A stretch of DNA of 64,000 bases from Nocardia jejuensis NBRC 103114 (GTDB lineage: Bacteria > Actinomycetota > Actinomycetes > Mycobacteriales > Mycobacteriaceae), in NCBI RefSeq assembly GCF_001613145.1, contig NZ_BDBU01000005.1:62001-126000 (forward strand). The letters are read 5' to 3'. The notes below the pieces were generated by a model. It had not been told where the DNA came from, searched no databases, and was given only the letters and a program-made list of their open reading frames with translations. Below, piece after piece: positions 54,470 to 62,406 of the stretch. Positions within the stretch are counted from its first letter, which is position 1. Each line of letters begins with the position of its first letter. The translations under genes and the position numbers were made by a program.

Positions 54470-55426
54470 ATGCGAAACTCGTTCGCGATGCTCACTTACT
54501 TGGAAGCGACCGTCATCGGCGCGGTGCAGGGAGTCACCGAACTTTTCCCCATCTCCAGCCTCGGGCATTCGGTCCTGGTCGCCGCATGGCTGGGCGGCAC
54601 CTGGACGGAACTGATCCACGACGACGAAACACCCCAGGACACACCGTATCTGGCATTCATCGTGGCCCTGCACGTGGCCACCGCGCTAGCGCTGCTGTGG
54701 CACTATCGGCACGACTGGTACGCGGTGATAACGGGATTCATGGAATCGCTGCGCACCCGCCGGGCGGAAACCGTCCCGCAGCGGATGGCCTGGCTGATCG
54801 TGATCGCCACCATTCCCGTCGGCATCCTCGGCCCGCCCCTGCAACACCCTCTGCACGAGCTGTTCTCCTCGCCGCTGGCCGCCGGAATCTTCCTCACCCT
54901 CAATGGCGTGGTCCTGGTGTTCGGCGAGGTCTTCCGGCGGCGCAACGCCCCCACCCTGGCCGAGTACGGCCGCCGATTCGCCCGCCACGAGAGTAGGCGG
55001 GCCGCGTTCAACACCGCGGAACTTCCACTGCTGCAGGCCGATCGGCCGCTGGCGGCCCTGACCGCGTTCGACGCGCTGGCCATCGGCCTGCTCCAGGCCG
55101 GCGCCCTGCTCACCGGATTCAGCCGCGCCGGGCTCACCATGGTCGGCGGCCTTTGGCGGGGGCTCAGTCACGAGCATGCCGCCAAATTCGCGTTCATGCT
55201 CGCCACCCCGGCCATCCTGGGCGCGGGCGTGCTGGATCTGCCCGACCTGATCGGCCCCGGATCACCGGGCCTGTCCGGTCCGATCCTGCTCGGGGCCTCG
55301 GTGTCCGGGTTCTCCTCGTGGCTGGCCGTGCGATACCTGGAGCGGCACTTCCGAACTCACACCCTGCTGGTCTTCGCGCTCTACTGTCTGATCGCCGGGA
55401 CGCTCTCGATCCTGCACTTCAGCTGA
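54470..55426 (+). CDS. uppP: undecaprenyl-diphosphatase (UppP/BacA family)
   Basis: 318 residues, about eight helices. AVQGVTELFPISSLGHSVL matches the first family motif (QGxTE...PISSxGH) and LLTGFSRAGLTM the second (usually PGxSRSGxT), here with two changes. Recycles undecaprenyl pyrophosphate for cell-wall synthesis and gives bacitracin tolerance. ATG 54470 is taken; ATG 54488 is also possible, as neither has a ribosome site. A good GGAGGAAGG precedes a GTG in another frame at 54442. The 3' end overlaps the convergent WhiB gene by 8 bp. Confidence 0.88.
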   Translation: MRNSFAMLTYLEATVIGAVQGVTELFPISSLGHSVLVAAWLGGTWTELIHDDETPQDTPYLAFIVALHVATALALLWHYRHDWYAVITGFMESLRTRRAETVPQRMAWLIVIATIPVGILGPPLQHPLHELFSSPLAAGIFLTLNGVVLVFGEVFRRRNAPTLAEYGRRFARHESRRAAFNTAELPLLQADRPLAALTAFDALAIGLLQAGALLTGFSRAGLTMVGGLWRGLSHEHAAKFAFMLATPAILGAGVLDLPDLIGPGSPGLSGPILLGASVSGFSSWLAVRYLERHFRTHTLLVFALYCLIAGTLSILHFS

Positions 55427-55721
55427 CGAGAGGTACAGCGCCGAGGTTCGTCCCGGCCTTGGCGCTGTACTCGAGCCGCTCGCGCGGATTCATGCCGCCC
55501 CAGATGCCGTGCCGCTGGTCGTTGGCCAGCGCGTATTCGAGGCATTCGCCCTGGACCAGGCAGGACCCGCAGACCTGCTTGGCCGAGCGGCTGGAGACGC
55601 CCTGGTCCGGGAAGAAGGCATCCGGGTCGGTCTGCGTGCACACAGCGAGCGCGTGCCAGCGCTCGAACCCGAGTCGGTGGTCACCGCGCTGTGGTGCGCC
55701 ATCGATCTGCTGCTGGTTCAT
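55419..55721 (-). CDS. WhiB-family iron-sulfur regulator
   Basis: 100 residues. Cluster cysteines in AVCTQTDPDAFFPD and CGSCLVQGEC, followed by GIWGGMNPRER. Very like the WhiB at 47283; together they may be a duplicated pair. ATG 55721. The end overlaps uppP by 8 bp on the opposite strand. Confidence 0.9.
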   Translation of the reverse strand: MNQQQIDGAPQRGDHRLGFERWHALAVCTQTDPDAFFPDQGVSSRSAKQVCGSCLVQGECLEYALANDQRHGIWGGMNPRERLEYSAKAGTNLGAVPLVS

Positions 55722-55890
55722 CGTCTTCCTCGATCACTAGCCCCTGAGCGTTCGCCAGTGGACGAACTTGTCGGGCTATACCCACAATTCGCGAGTTTCA
55801 CCGCATGCGCCGATTCGGCTCGATGGCGTCATCGACGAACACGGGTCTGCCGGGACCGAGGGCGATCGGCGCAATCCCGACAAAGACCGC

Positions 55891-56091
55891 TCAGACGCGG
55901 CGACGACCCCAGCCTCTGCGCGAGCGACCCGCCCCTGAGGTCTGGATCCTCGAGCTGAACCCCGCCGAGTGCAGCGCCAGGGCCAGCAGACCGGCGATGA
56001 CGAGCGCCTGCACCCCGATGGTCGTGGCCCATTTCACGAGTTCGATCAGTAGGGCGATGGCGAAAAGTACTGCGGCAGCGATAGCGAACAT
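55891..56091 (-). CDS. small hydrophobic membrane protein
   Basis: 66 residues: two predicted helices (MFAIAAAVLFAIALLIELV and IGVQALVIAGLLALALHSAG) then a basic tail (RSRRGWGRRRV). No family recognised. ATG 56091; weak ribosome site. The amino-acid pattern argues for a real membrane peptide. Confidence 0.55.
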   Translation of the reverse strand: MFAIAAAVLFAIALLIELVKWATTIGVQALVIAGLLALALHSAGFSSRIQTSGAGRSRRGWGRRRV

Positions 56092-56201
56092 GTCCGGGCG
56101 ATACCCACGATCGGCCGGTTACACCAGGATCGGCGCGACGGGTTTCGACCCGCCGCCGAATCGAGTTGTGTTGCTCGTGAACAACGGGTTGGCTGAAGCG
56201 C

Positions 56202-57884
56202 GTGGGTCACATAGAGGTCAGCGAGGTCGAGTACTTCCTTCCCGACGGGCGACAGCTGCTCGGCGGTGTCAGCTTCCGAGTCGGGGAAGGGGTCAAAGCG
56301 GCGCTGATCGGGCCGAACGGCACCGGCAAGACCACCCTGATTCGGATCATCGCGGGTGATATCGCCGCCGATGAGGGCGCGGTGAACAGGTCCGGCTCGC
56401 TGGGGATCATGCGGCAGTTCGTCGGTCAGGTGCGTGACGAGTCGACGGTGCGGGATCTGCTGCTGTCGGTGGCCCCGGCGAACATCGGCAAGGCGGCGCA
56501 GGCTTTGGATGCCAGCGAGAACGCGATGATCGAGAACGATACCGAGCGAACGCAATTCGCCTACGCGCATGCTCTCTCGGACTGGGCCGACGTCGGCGGC
56601 TACGAGTTCGAGGCGTTCTGGGACAAGGTGACCATGGCGGCGCTCGGCGTCCCGTTCGATCAAGCGAAGTGGCGCGCGGCGACCGCGCTGAGCGGCGGCG
56701 AGCAGAAGCGTCTCGTGCTCGAGGCGCTGTTCGCGGGCCCCGACGACGTGCTGCTGCTCGACGAGCCGGACAACTACCTGGACGTGCCCGGCAAGGAGTG
56801 GCTGGAGCGGACCATCGCCGAGTCGAGCAAATCCGTGCTGTTCATCAGCCACGACCGGGAGTTGATCGCGAACGCCGCGACCCGCATCATCACCCTCGAG
56901 CCCGGGATCAACGGTGCGACGGCCTGGGTGCACGGCGCGGGGCTGGGCACGTATCAGCAAGCGCGCGAGGACCGTAACGCCCGACTGGACGAACTGCGCC
57001 GCCGCTGGGACGAGGACCGCGCCAAACTCCGCGCGCTCGTGCTGCGCCTGCGGGAGAAGGCGAAATTCAACGACGGCGTGGCCGCGCGCTATCACGCCGC
57101 GCAGACCCGGCTCGCCAAATTCGAGGAAGCCGGTCCGCCGGAGGCGATTCCGCTGCTGCAGAACGTCACCGTCCGGCTGCGCGGGGGCCGCACCGGCAAG
57201 CGGGCTCTGGTCTGTTCGAACCTCGAGCTCACCGGGCTGATGAAACCGTTCGACACCGAGATCTGGTACGGCGATCGCGTTGCGGTACTGGGCTCCAACG
57301 GTTCCGGGAAATCACACTTCCTGCGCCTGCTCGCCGCCGGTGGCACCGATCCCGAACCCGAGCACCGCCCCATCCAGGCACTGGACCTGAGCCCGGTTCC
57401 ACACTCCGGCACCGCCGTGCTCGGCGCCCGGGTGCGCCCCGGCTACTTCGCTCAAACCCACTCCCGCCCAGACCTTTCCGGCAAGACACTGCTGGAGATT
57501 CTGCACATGGGCAACGAGCACCGCGAGGGCATGGGCCGTGAGGCCGCCACCCGCGTCCTGGATCGCTACGAACTCTCCCGCTCCGCCGAGCAGCGCTACG
57601 ACACCCTCTCGGGCGGTCAGCAAGCCCGCCTGCAGATCCTGCTGCTGGAACTCTCCGGCGTCACCATGCTGCTGCTGGACGAACCCACCGACAACCTCGA
57701 CCTGCACTCCGCCGAAGCTCTCGAACACGGCGTGGCGGGCTTCGCCGGCACCGTCATTTCGGTCACCCACGACCGCTGGTTCGCCCGCACCTTCGACCGG
57801 TTCCTCGTCTTCGGTTCCGACGGAGCGGTGTACGAGTCGCCCACTCCGGTGTGGAACGAGAAACGCGTGCAGCGCGCCCGCTGA
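56202..57884 (+). CDS. ABC-F-family ATPase
   Basis: 560 residues with two ATP-binding cassettes and no membrane domain. Cassette 1: GPNGTGKTT (Walker A), ALSGGEQKRL (signature), LLLDEPDNYLD (Walker B). A charged linker with coiled-coil (ARLDELRRRWDEDRAKLRALVLRLREK) follows, then cassette 2: GSNGSGKSH, TLSGGQQARL, LLLDEPTDNLDL. ABC-F proteins act on ribosomes, giving antibiotic protection or translation control; the linker is the tRNA-contacting part. GTG 56202 start. Cassette 1 has DN rather than TN after DEP. Confidence 0.9.
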   Translation: MGHIEVSEVEYFLPDGRQLLGGVSFRVGEGVKAALIGPNGTGKTTLIRIIAGDIAADEGAVNRSGSLGIMRQFVGQVRDESTVRDLLLSVAPANIGKAAQALDASENAMIENDTERTQFAYAHALSDWADVGGYEFEAFWDKVTMAALGVPFDQAKWRAATALSGGEQKRLVLEALFAGPDDVLLLDEPDNYLDVPGKEWLERTIAESSKSVLFISHDRELIANAATRIITLEPGINGATAWVHGAGLGTYQQAREDRNARLDELRRRWDEDRAKLRALVLRLREKAKFNDGVAARYHAAQTRLAKFEEAGPPEAIPLLQNVTVRLRGGRTGKRALVCSNLELTGLMKPFDTEIWYGDRVAVLGSNGSGKSHFLRLLAAGGTDPEPEHRPIQALDLSPVPHSGTAVLGARVRPGYFAQTHSRPDLSGKTLLEILHMGNEHREGMGREAATRVLDRYELSRSAEQRYDTLSGGQQARLQILLLELSGVTMLLLDEPTDNLDLHSAEALEHGVAGFAGTVISVTHDRWFARTFDRFLVFGSDGAVYESPTPVWNEKRVQRAR

Positions 57885-58098
57885 GGTCTGCCGCCTCCGG
57901 GGCTGACCGGCCCCCTGGTCGGCAGCTTCAGCGGCGGCTCGTGGACTGGTTCAGCGCTGGTCTCGAGCCGCGTTCGAGCCCGCGTCGCCCGAGGCAGCGC
58001 GGGCACAGGCTTCGGCGGCGGGGTCTGGTTTCGCTGGACACACCAGCGTAGATTCGGATAGCCGCAGTTCAGGCCGTTTCTTCGACGGAGGGGCCGCC

Positions 58099-59247
58099 GT
58101 GATCAACGCATCTCGATGCCGAGCGAGCACGATCCTGGTGATCATGTGCGCCGTGGTCGCGTGTGCCTGCGGATCGAGCACCAGCTCGGACACCTCCGAT
58201 GCCGAGTCCCCGCAGGCGGTCGCGATCACCGACATCGTTCGCGCGAAGCTGGCCGAGCTCGGTCTCAGCGCGGCGGTGTACGGCGTGTGGCGCGATGGAA
58301 AGCAGGTCGCCGTCGGCGCGGAGGGCGGGTCACCACTGGGCGTGCCCGCCACCACCGATATGCGACTGCGGGTCGGTCAGCCGATGGAACCGATGCTGTC
58401 CACCGTGCTGTGGCAGCTGGACGGCGCCAGAACCCTCGGCATGGACGAGCCGATCGCGCGCTGGCTACCGGACTTCCCGCGCGCGGACAAGATCACCCCG
58501 CGCATGCTCGCGAACAGCACCACCGGCATCGCCGATTACGTCACCGACCCCGAATTCCTGAAACGCTTCGGCGACAACCCTTTCCACAGCTGGACCGCCC
58601 AGGAACTCCTCGATCTGGCCAATGCCCGGCCCCCACTCTTCGAACCGGGAACCAGCTTCGCCTACGCCCACAGCGACCTGGTCGTGCTCGGTGAGGTCCT
58701 GCAGAAGGCAGCCGGAAAACCACTGGGTGAGCTGATCTCCGACTACGTGCTGAGTCCGCTCGGCATGAAGAACTCCCACGTCATGGTGACCGCGCAGATG
58801 GACGAACCGATCCTGCACGGCTACACCGACGAGCGAAAAGTCTTCGAGGACGCCACCTTCTGGAATCCCACCGCATTCCTGCACAGCGGCAATATGAACT
58901 CCACCGTCACCGAGGTCGGCCGCTGGGTCCGCGCCCTCGGCAAGGGAGAACTTCTGCCCGACAGCCGATTCCAGCAGATGATGGCCCCCTCCACCGCCGG
59001 TCTCGGCCCGCTCACCGTCGACAAGTACTTCGCCTTCGGCGTCCCGCACCTGGGCCGCTGGCTCTTCATGAACCCGTCCTACGGCGGCTACAACGGCGTC
59101 GCGCTCTACGACACCGACACCGCCACAACGGTCGTCGTCTACGCCACGCTGGGCGCTACCTCCGACTCCGCGGTGAACAACGCCATCCCGATCGGCGTCT
59201 CCATCGCCACCCTCCTGGTCCCCGACAGCCCACCGCCGGTCCCCTGA
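58099..59247 (+). CDS. beta-lactamase-fold lipoprotein, catalytic Ser/Lys absent
   Basis: 382 residues. A lipoprotein signal with Cys at 22 or 24 (VVACACGSS). The rest aligns with serine beta-lactamase/DD-peptidase class C proteins (LRVGQPMEPMLSTVLWQL, WLPDFPRADKITPRMLANSTTGI, SPLGMKNSHV). The SxxK active site is replaced: where it should read Ser-x-x-Lys the protein has Gln94-Pro-Met-Glu97; YxN reads Tyr189-Ala-His191. So a hydrolase is unlikely; a surface binding or sensing protein is more probable. GTG 58099 has ACGGAGGGG ahead. Confidence 0.8.
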   Translation: MINASRCRASTILVIMCAVVACACGSSTSSDTSDAESPQAVAITDIVRAKLAELGLSAAVYGVWRDGKQVAVGAEGGSPLGVPATTDMRLRVGQPMEPMLSTVLWQLDGARTLGMDEPIARWLPDFPRADKITPRMLANSTTGIADYVTDPEFLKRFGDNPFHSWTAQELLDLANARPPLFEPGTSFAYAHSDLVVLGEVLQKAAGKPLGELISDYVLSPLGMKNSHVMVTAQMDEPILHGYTDERKVFEDATFWNPTAFLHSGNMNSTVTEVGRWVRALGKGELLPDSRFQQMMAPSTAGLGPLTVDKYFAFGVPHLGRWLFMNPSYGGYNGVALYDTDTATTVVVYATLGATSDSAVNNAIPIGVSIATLLVPDSPPPVP

Positions 59248-59449
59248 ACCGCGTCGGCAGTGCCTGGACCGCGGCGTCACGACCGTCCGGTCGGCGGCGA
59301 GGTGACCTGTCGCCCGGCGATTTGTTGCCCGGGGCGCGGCCGCCGATCACGCCTCGGACCGAGAACTCGCAGGGGCACCGATGAGTTCGCCGGGCGAGCA
59401 CCGTCTAACCACTCAAGGACGACTCCGTGATCAGGTTCGGGAGGACCTC

Positions 59450-60139
59450 ATGAGCACCGACGCACTGCCATCCGTAGTAGACGCCGCCACCTGGCAAAAA
59501 GAACTCGACGCCCTGCGTATCCGCGAGAAAGCCGCCACCCGCGAGCTCGACGCCATCGCCGCCCAGCGCCGCCGCCTGCCGATGGTCGAACTGCCCGACT
59601 ACACCCTCGAGGGCGAAGAGGGCGAGGTCCGCCTCGTCGACATCTTCGAAGGCAAGCCCCAGCTCATCGTTTACAACCACATGTGGTTCCCCGGCAAGAC
59701 CTGGCAGTGCGGCGGCTGCACCGGATTCACCTCGCAATACACACGATTGGAGTTCCTCGACAACTACGACGCCCGCTTCGTCATCGTCACCCAGGGCCCC
59801 ATCGACGAGGCTCTCGCCTACAAACGCCGGGTGGGCAACAAGATGACCTGGTACTCCACCGCCAACAGCCCCTTCGGCGCGGACGTCGGCGCCCCACCCA
59901 ACGCCGGCTTCGCCGTCAACGTCTTCCTCCGCCACAACGACACCGTCTACCGCACCTGGCACACCTCGGGCCGAGGCACCGAACAACTCTCCCACTCCTT
60001 CCCCCTCATCGACCTCCTCCCCTACGGCCGCCAAGAAGAATGGCAGGACTCCCCCACCGGCTGGCCCCAATCCCCCACCTACTCCCGCTGGAGCGACTCC
60101 GAAGACATAGCCGCCGCCTACGGCGACCCGAACGCCTAG
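59450..60139 (+). CDS. DUF899 thioredoxin-like protein
   Basis: 229 residues. DUF899 family: LRIREKAATRELDAIAAQRRRLP, then a thioredoxin-like fold with YNHMWFPGKTWQCGGCTGFTSQ, where CGGC is a CxxC, and C-terminal TWHTSGRGTEQLSHSFPLIDLLPYGRQEEW. Predicted dithiol-disulfide oxidoreductase-like, cytoplasmic. ATG 59450 has GGGAGGACC ahead. Function unproven for the family. Confidence 0.88.
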   Translation: MSTDALPSVVDAATWQKELDALRIREKAATRELDAIAAQRRRLPMVELPDYTLEGEEGEVRLVDIFEGKPQLIVYNHMWFPGKTWQCGGCTGFTSQYTRLEFLDNYDARFVIVTQGPIDEALAYKRRVGNKMTWYSTANSPFGADVGAPPNAGFAVNVFLRHNDTVYRTWHTSGRGTEQLSHSFPLIDLLPYGRQEEWQDSPTGWPQSPTYSRWSDSEDIAAAYGDPNA

Positions 60140-60180
60140 TACACGAGTTGCAGCGATCCGCAGCGCGGTCTCGTTAACTC

Positions 60181-60197
60181 GTACCGGAATCCGGTAC
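60181..60197. promoter_or_regulatory. YefM operator palindrome
   Basis: GTACCGG-AAT-CCGGTAC is a perfect 7-bp inverted repeat 32 bp before yefM. Antitoxin-antitoxin/toxin complexes of this family bind such palindromes. Confidence 0.65.
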
Positions 60198-60228
60198 CAT
60201 TGCGAGTGACACTGCGAAAGGGCCCGCC

Positions 60229-60495
60229 ATGACCACCTTCTCCGCCAGCGAGGCACGCGCCAAGCTATATCCGCTCATCGAGCAGGTCAACGATGATGCC
60301 GTGGCAATCCACATCACCGGCCGCAAAGGCAACGCCGTTCTCATCTCAGAGGACGAATACAACGCCCTTCGCGAAACGCTCTACCTGCTGCGTTCCCCCG
60401 CGAACGCCGCGCGGCTCGCCCAGGGCATCGCACAGGCCGAAGCGGGTGACGTGGTCGAGGTGGACACGGATCGGCTCGCGAAAGAGCTTGAATGA
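60229..60495 (+). CDS. yefM: type II antitoxin YefM (Phd/YefM family)
   Basis: 88 residues. [20 protein letters not shown] is the typical DNA-binding N-terminus, [28 protein letters not shown] the second half, and the C-terminal [18 protein letters not shown] wraps the toxin. Neutralises YoeB and represses the operon through the palindrome upstream. The stop overlaps the yoeB ATG (ATGA). Confidence 0.95.
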   Translation: MTTFSASEARAKLYPLIEQVNDDAVAIHITGRKGNAVLISEDEYNALRETLYLLRSPANAARLAQGIAQAEAGDVVEVDTDRLAKELE

Positions 60496-60746
60496 AAGTG
60501 ACTTTCGTCAAGGTCGCGTTCGAGGACTTCGAGCATTGGGTCAGCACCGACCGCAAGATGGCGTTGCGGATCATACGGTTGATCGGCGATATCCAGCGCG
60601 ACCCGTTCGACGGACTCGGCAAGCCCGAGCCCCTGAAAGGCGACAAGTCCGGTTATTGGTCGCGGCGGATCAACGACGAACACCGCATCGTGTACTCGGT
60701 CGCAGGCGACACCATCACCGTCGTGCAAGCCCGCTACCACTATTGA
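60492..60746 (+). CDS. yoeB: YoeB-family ribosome-dependent mRNA endoribonuclease toxin
   Basis: 84 residues. [42 protein letters not shown], then [17 protein letters not shown] and C-terminal ARYHY, with the catalytic Glu/Arg/His positions of the RelE fold. Cleaves mRNA on the ribosome when YefM is degraded. It converges with the ssrA gene (tmRNA) across one shared terminator. Confidence 0.95.
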   Translation: MKVTFVKVAFEDFEHWVSTDRKMALRIIRLIGDIQRDPFDGLGKPEPLKGDKSGYWSRRINDEHRIVYSVAGDTITVVQARYHY

Positions 60747-60752
60747 CCGACA

Positions 60753-60790
60753 CGACAAAGGCCCGGTCCTGAGGGACCGGGCCTTTGTCG
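60753..60790. terminator. bidirectional terminator between yoeB and tmRNA (shared hairpin core)
   Basis: 17-bp perfect stem (60753-60769 with 60774-60790), TGAG loop, T-runs on both ends (CCTTTGT / ACAAAGG), placed between convergent yoeB and ssrA. Confidence 0.9.
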
Positions 60791-60792
60791 AG

Positions 60793-61160
60793 TGGAGCTG
60801 CCGGGAATCGAACCCGGGTCCTCCGCCGTGTTTCCAGGGCTTCTCCGTGTGCAGTTCGCGTCGTCTCTACTCGGATCTCTCAGTCATGCGAACAAGCCGA
60901 GATGACGATCCCAGTCGCTGTTCGATGTCCCGCCCGACGCCGCGACCGCGCCGGACGGTAGAGCCCTCTAGCTGATGCCAGGGACCGGGTCGAGGGCGAA
61001 CCCGGGCTGACAGACACGCTTCGCTGCTTAGGCGGCGAGAGCGTAGTCGCGCTGATTGGAATCGGCGCTTATAAGGTTGCAGTGACGCTTACGGTGGTCT
61101 CCTGCCTGCACCGACACGCTTCCCCTGAATCAACGTACGCAGTCGAAACCGTTCAGCCCC
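60793..61160 (-). ncRNA. ssrA: tmRNA (ssrA)
   Basis: The 5' end GGGGCTGAACGGTTTCGAC pairs with the 3' CAGCTCC acceptor strand, and the T-arm GGACCCGGGTTCGATTCCCGGC is intact; the CCA end is not encoded. The tag frame on the minus strand (61066-61028) encodes ADSNQRDYALAA then TAA. With SmpB it rescues stalled ribosomes and marks the product for proteolysis. It lies 124 bp downstream of smpB on the same strand. Confidence 0.97.
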
Positions 61161-61284
61161 GTACTGTTTCATCGATACAGATAAAACCGCCCGGCTCTCA
61201 CCGGGCCACCCATACTAACACCGGGTTAACTGGAGATCATCCCGATATCCCGGCCGGGTCCCGCGCCAGGCGGGACCTGGACTT

Positions 61285-61761
61285 TCAGCGCGACATGCCC
61301 TTGATCCGGCGGCCGACCTCACGCGTGACCTCACGCTCGGCGGTGCGACGGGCCAGATCCTGACGCTTGTCGTAATCCTGCTTACCCTTGGCGAGCGCGA
61401 TCTCCACCTTCACCTTGCCGTCGGCGAAGTACATCGACAGCGGAACCAGCGTCAGGCTGGACTCCTTGATCTTGCCGACCAGCTTGTCGATCTCACGACG
61501 GTGCAGCAGCAGTTTGCGGGTGCGTCGCGGGGCGTGGTTGGTCCAGGAGCCGTGCGAGAACTCGGGGACGTGCAGGCCGCGCAGCCAGATCTCACCGTCG
61601 TCGATGGTGGCGTAGGCGTCGACCAGAGACGCCTTGCCCTCCCGCAGGCTCTTCACCTCGGTGCCGACCAGCGCGATCCCCGCCTCGTAGGTGTCCAGGA
61701 TCGAGTAGTTGTGCTTCGCCTTGCGGTTGGTGGCGATGACCTTGCGACCCTTTTCCTTCAT
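61285..61761 (-). CDS. smpB: SsrA-binding protein SmpB
   Basis: 158 residues. [66 protein letters not shown] and the tmRNA-decoding C-terminal tail ([24 protein letters not shown]). It delivers tmRNA to stalled ribosomes. ATG 61761 fits homologues ([19 protein letters not shown]); ribosome site weak. Directly upstream of ssrA. Confidence 0.97.
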   Translation of the reverse strand: MKEKGRKVIATNRKAKHNYSILDTYEAGIALVGTEVKSLREGKASLVDAYATIDDGEIWLRGLHVPEFSHGSWTNHAPRRTRKLLLHRREIDKLVGKIKESSLTLVPLSMYFADGKVKVEIALAKGKQDYDKRQDLARRTAEREVTREVGRRIKGMSR

Positions 61762-61773
61762 AACGACCAACAA

Positions 61774-62033
61774 TAATCAGCCGCGCCAACCGTTTATTCC
61801 GCGCGTATGCTCCAGGCCCGGCTGAGCGCGCCACGGTCCGACGCGACGCCCTTCGCCCTCGCTCACATCGGCATCTCCAGCAGATCCCGGAACCGCTCGG
61901 ACACCGCCACCGTCACCGACACTCGGGCAGGTAACGCGTCGAAGGATCCGACCAGTTCGACAGCAATGCGGGCAGCTTCGGTTCCGGCAGCTCCCGGATC
62001 GCCTCGCGTCCCGCGCGACCACGGGCGCGCATG
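61774..62033. other. intergenic region upstream of smpB
   Basis: No gene with a believable start. A minus-strand frame with fair codon bias ends near 61870 but has no start; see rejected items. Promoter of smpB is expected here. Confidence 0.4.
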
Positions 62034-62070
62034 CGAAAGGCCCCCAACCGAATCGGTTGGGGGCCTTTCG
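62034..62070 (-). terminator. terminator of tRNA-Glu
   Basis: Perfect 18-bp stem around a single central base (62052), ending 4 bp after the tRNA 3' end on the minus strand. Confidence 0.85.
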
Positions 62071-62073
62071 AAG

Positions 62074-62146
62074 TAGTCCCGACGGGATTCGAACCCGCGC
62101 TACCGCCTTGAGAGGGCGGCGTCCTAGGCCTCTAGACGACGGGACC
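62074..62146 (-). tRNA. tRNA-Glu (anticodon CTC)
   Basis: Cloverleaf on the minus strand: acceptor GGTCCCG / CGGGACT with a G-T end pair, anticodon arm CCGCC/GGCGG with loop CTCTCAA giving CTC, T-arm GGTTCGAATCC. CCA not encoded. Confidence 0.95.
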
Positions 62147-62294
62147 ATGGTCACTGCGATCCGAGGACCGCTGCAGCTCCGAAAGCTTAACGCGCCGACG
62201 TCCAGCAACCAAATCCGCTGCGTACGACCCGAAGATCTCCGGGCGGGCGCACCCAACGAAACCCGGGACCGACCGGGCCTCGGACACACGGACA

Positions 62295-62366
62295 ACCGAG
62301 GCACCGAGGCACCGAGGCACCGAGGCACCGAGGCACCGAGGCACCGAGGCACCGAGGCACCGAGGC
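62295..62366. repeat. nine perfect tandem 8-bp repeats (ACCGAGGC)
   Basis: Nine identical head-to-tail ACCGAGGC units, 72 bp, in the gap between recQ and tRNA-Glu. The period is not a multiple of three and no coding frame is believable, so this is a noncoding minisatellite prone to copy-number change. Confidence 0.9.
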
Positions 62367-62406
62367 AAGTCTGTCGACTACAGCAGCGCCCGCAACTCGA
62401 GGCGAC

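Noticed and set aside
61860..62030. Minus-strand frame reading GTEAARIAVELVGSF... with moderate codon bias
   Set aside because: No start codon or family; it begins at the tRNA-Glu terminator. It might be a remnant like that beside tRNA-Ala, but the evidence is too thin to annotate.
62295..62366. CRISPR array
   Set aside because: Units are 8 bp, contiguous and without spacers; no cas genes in the window.
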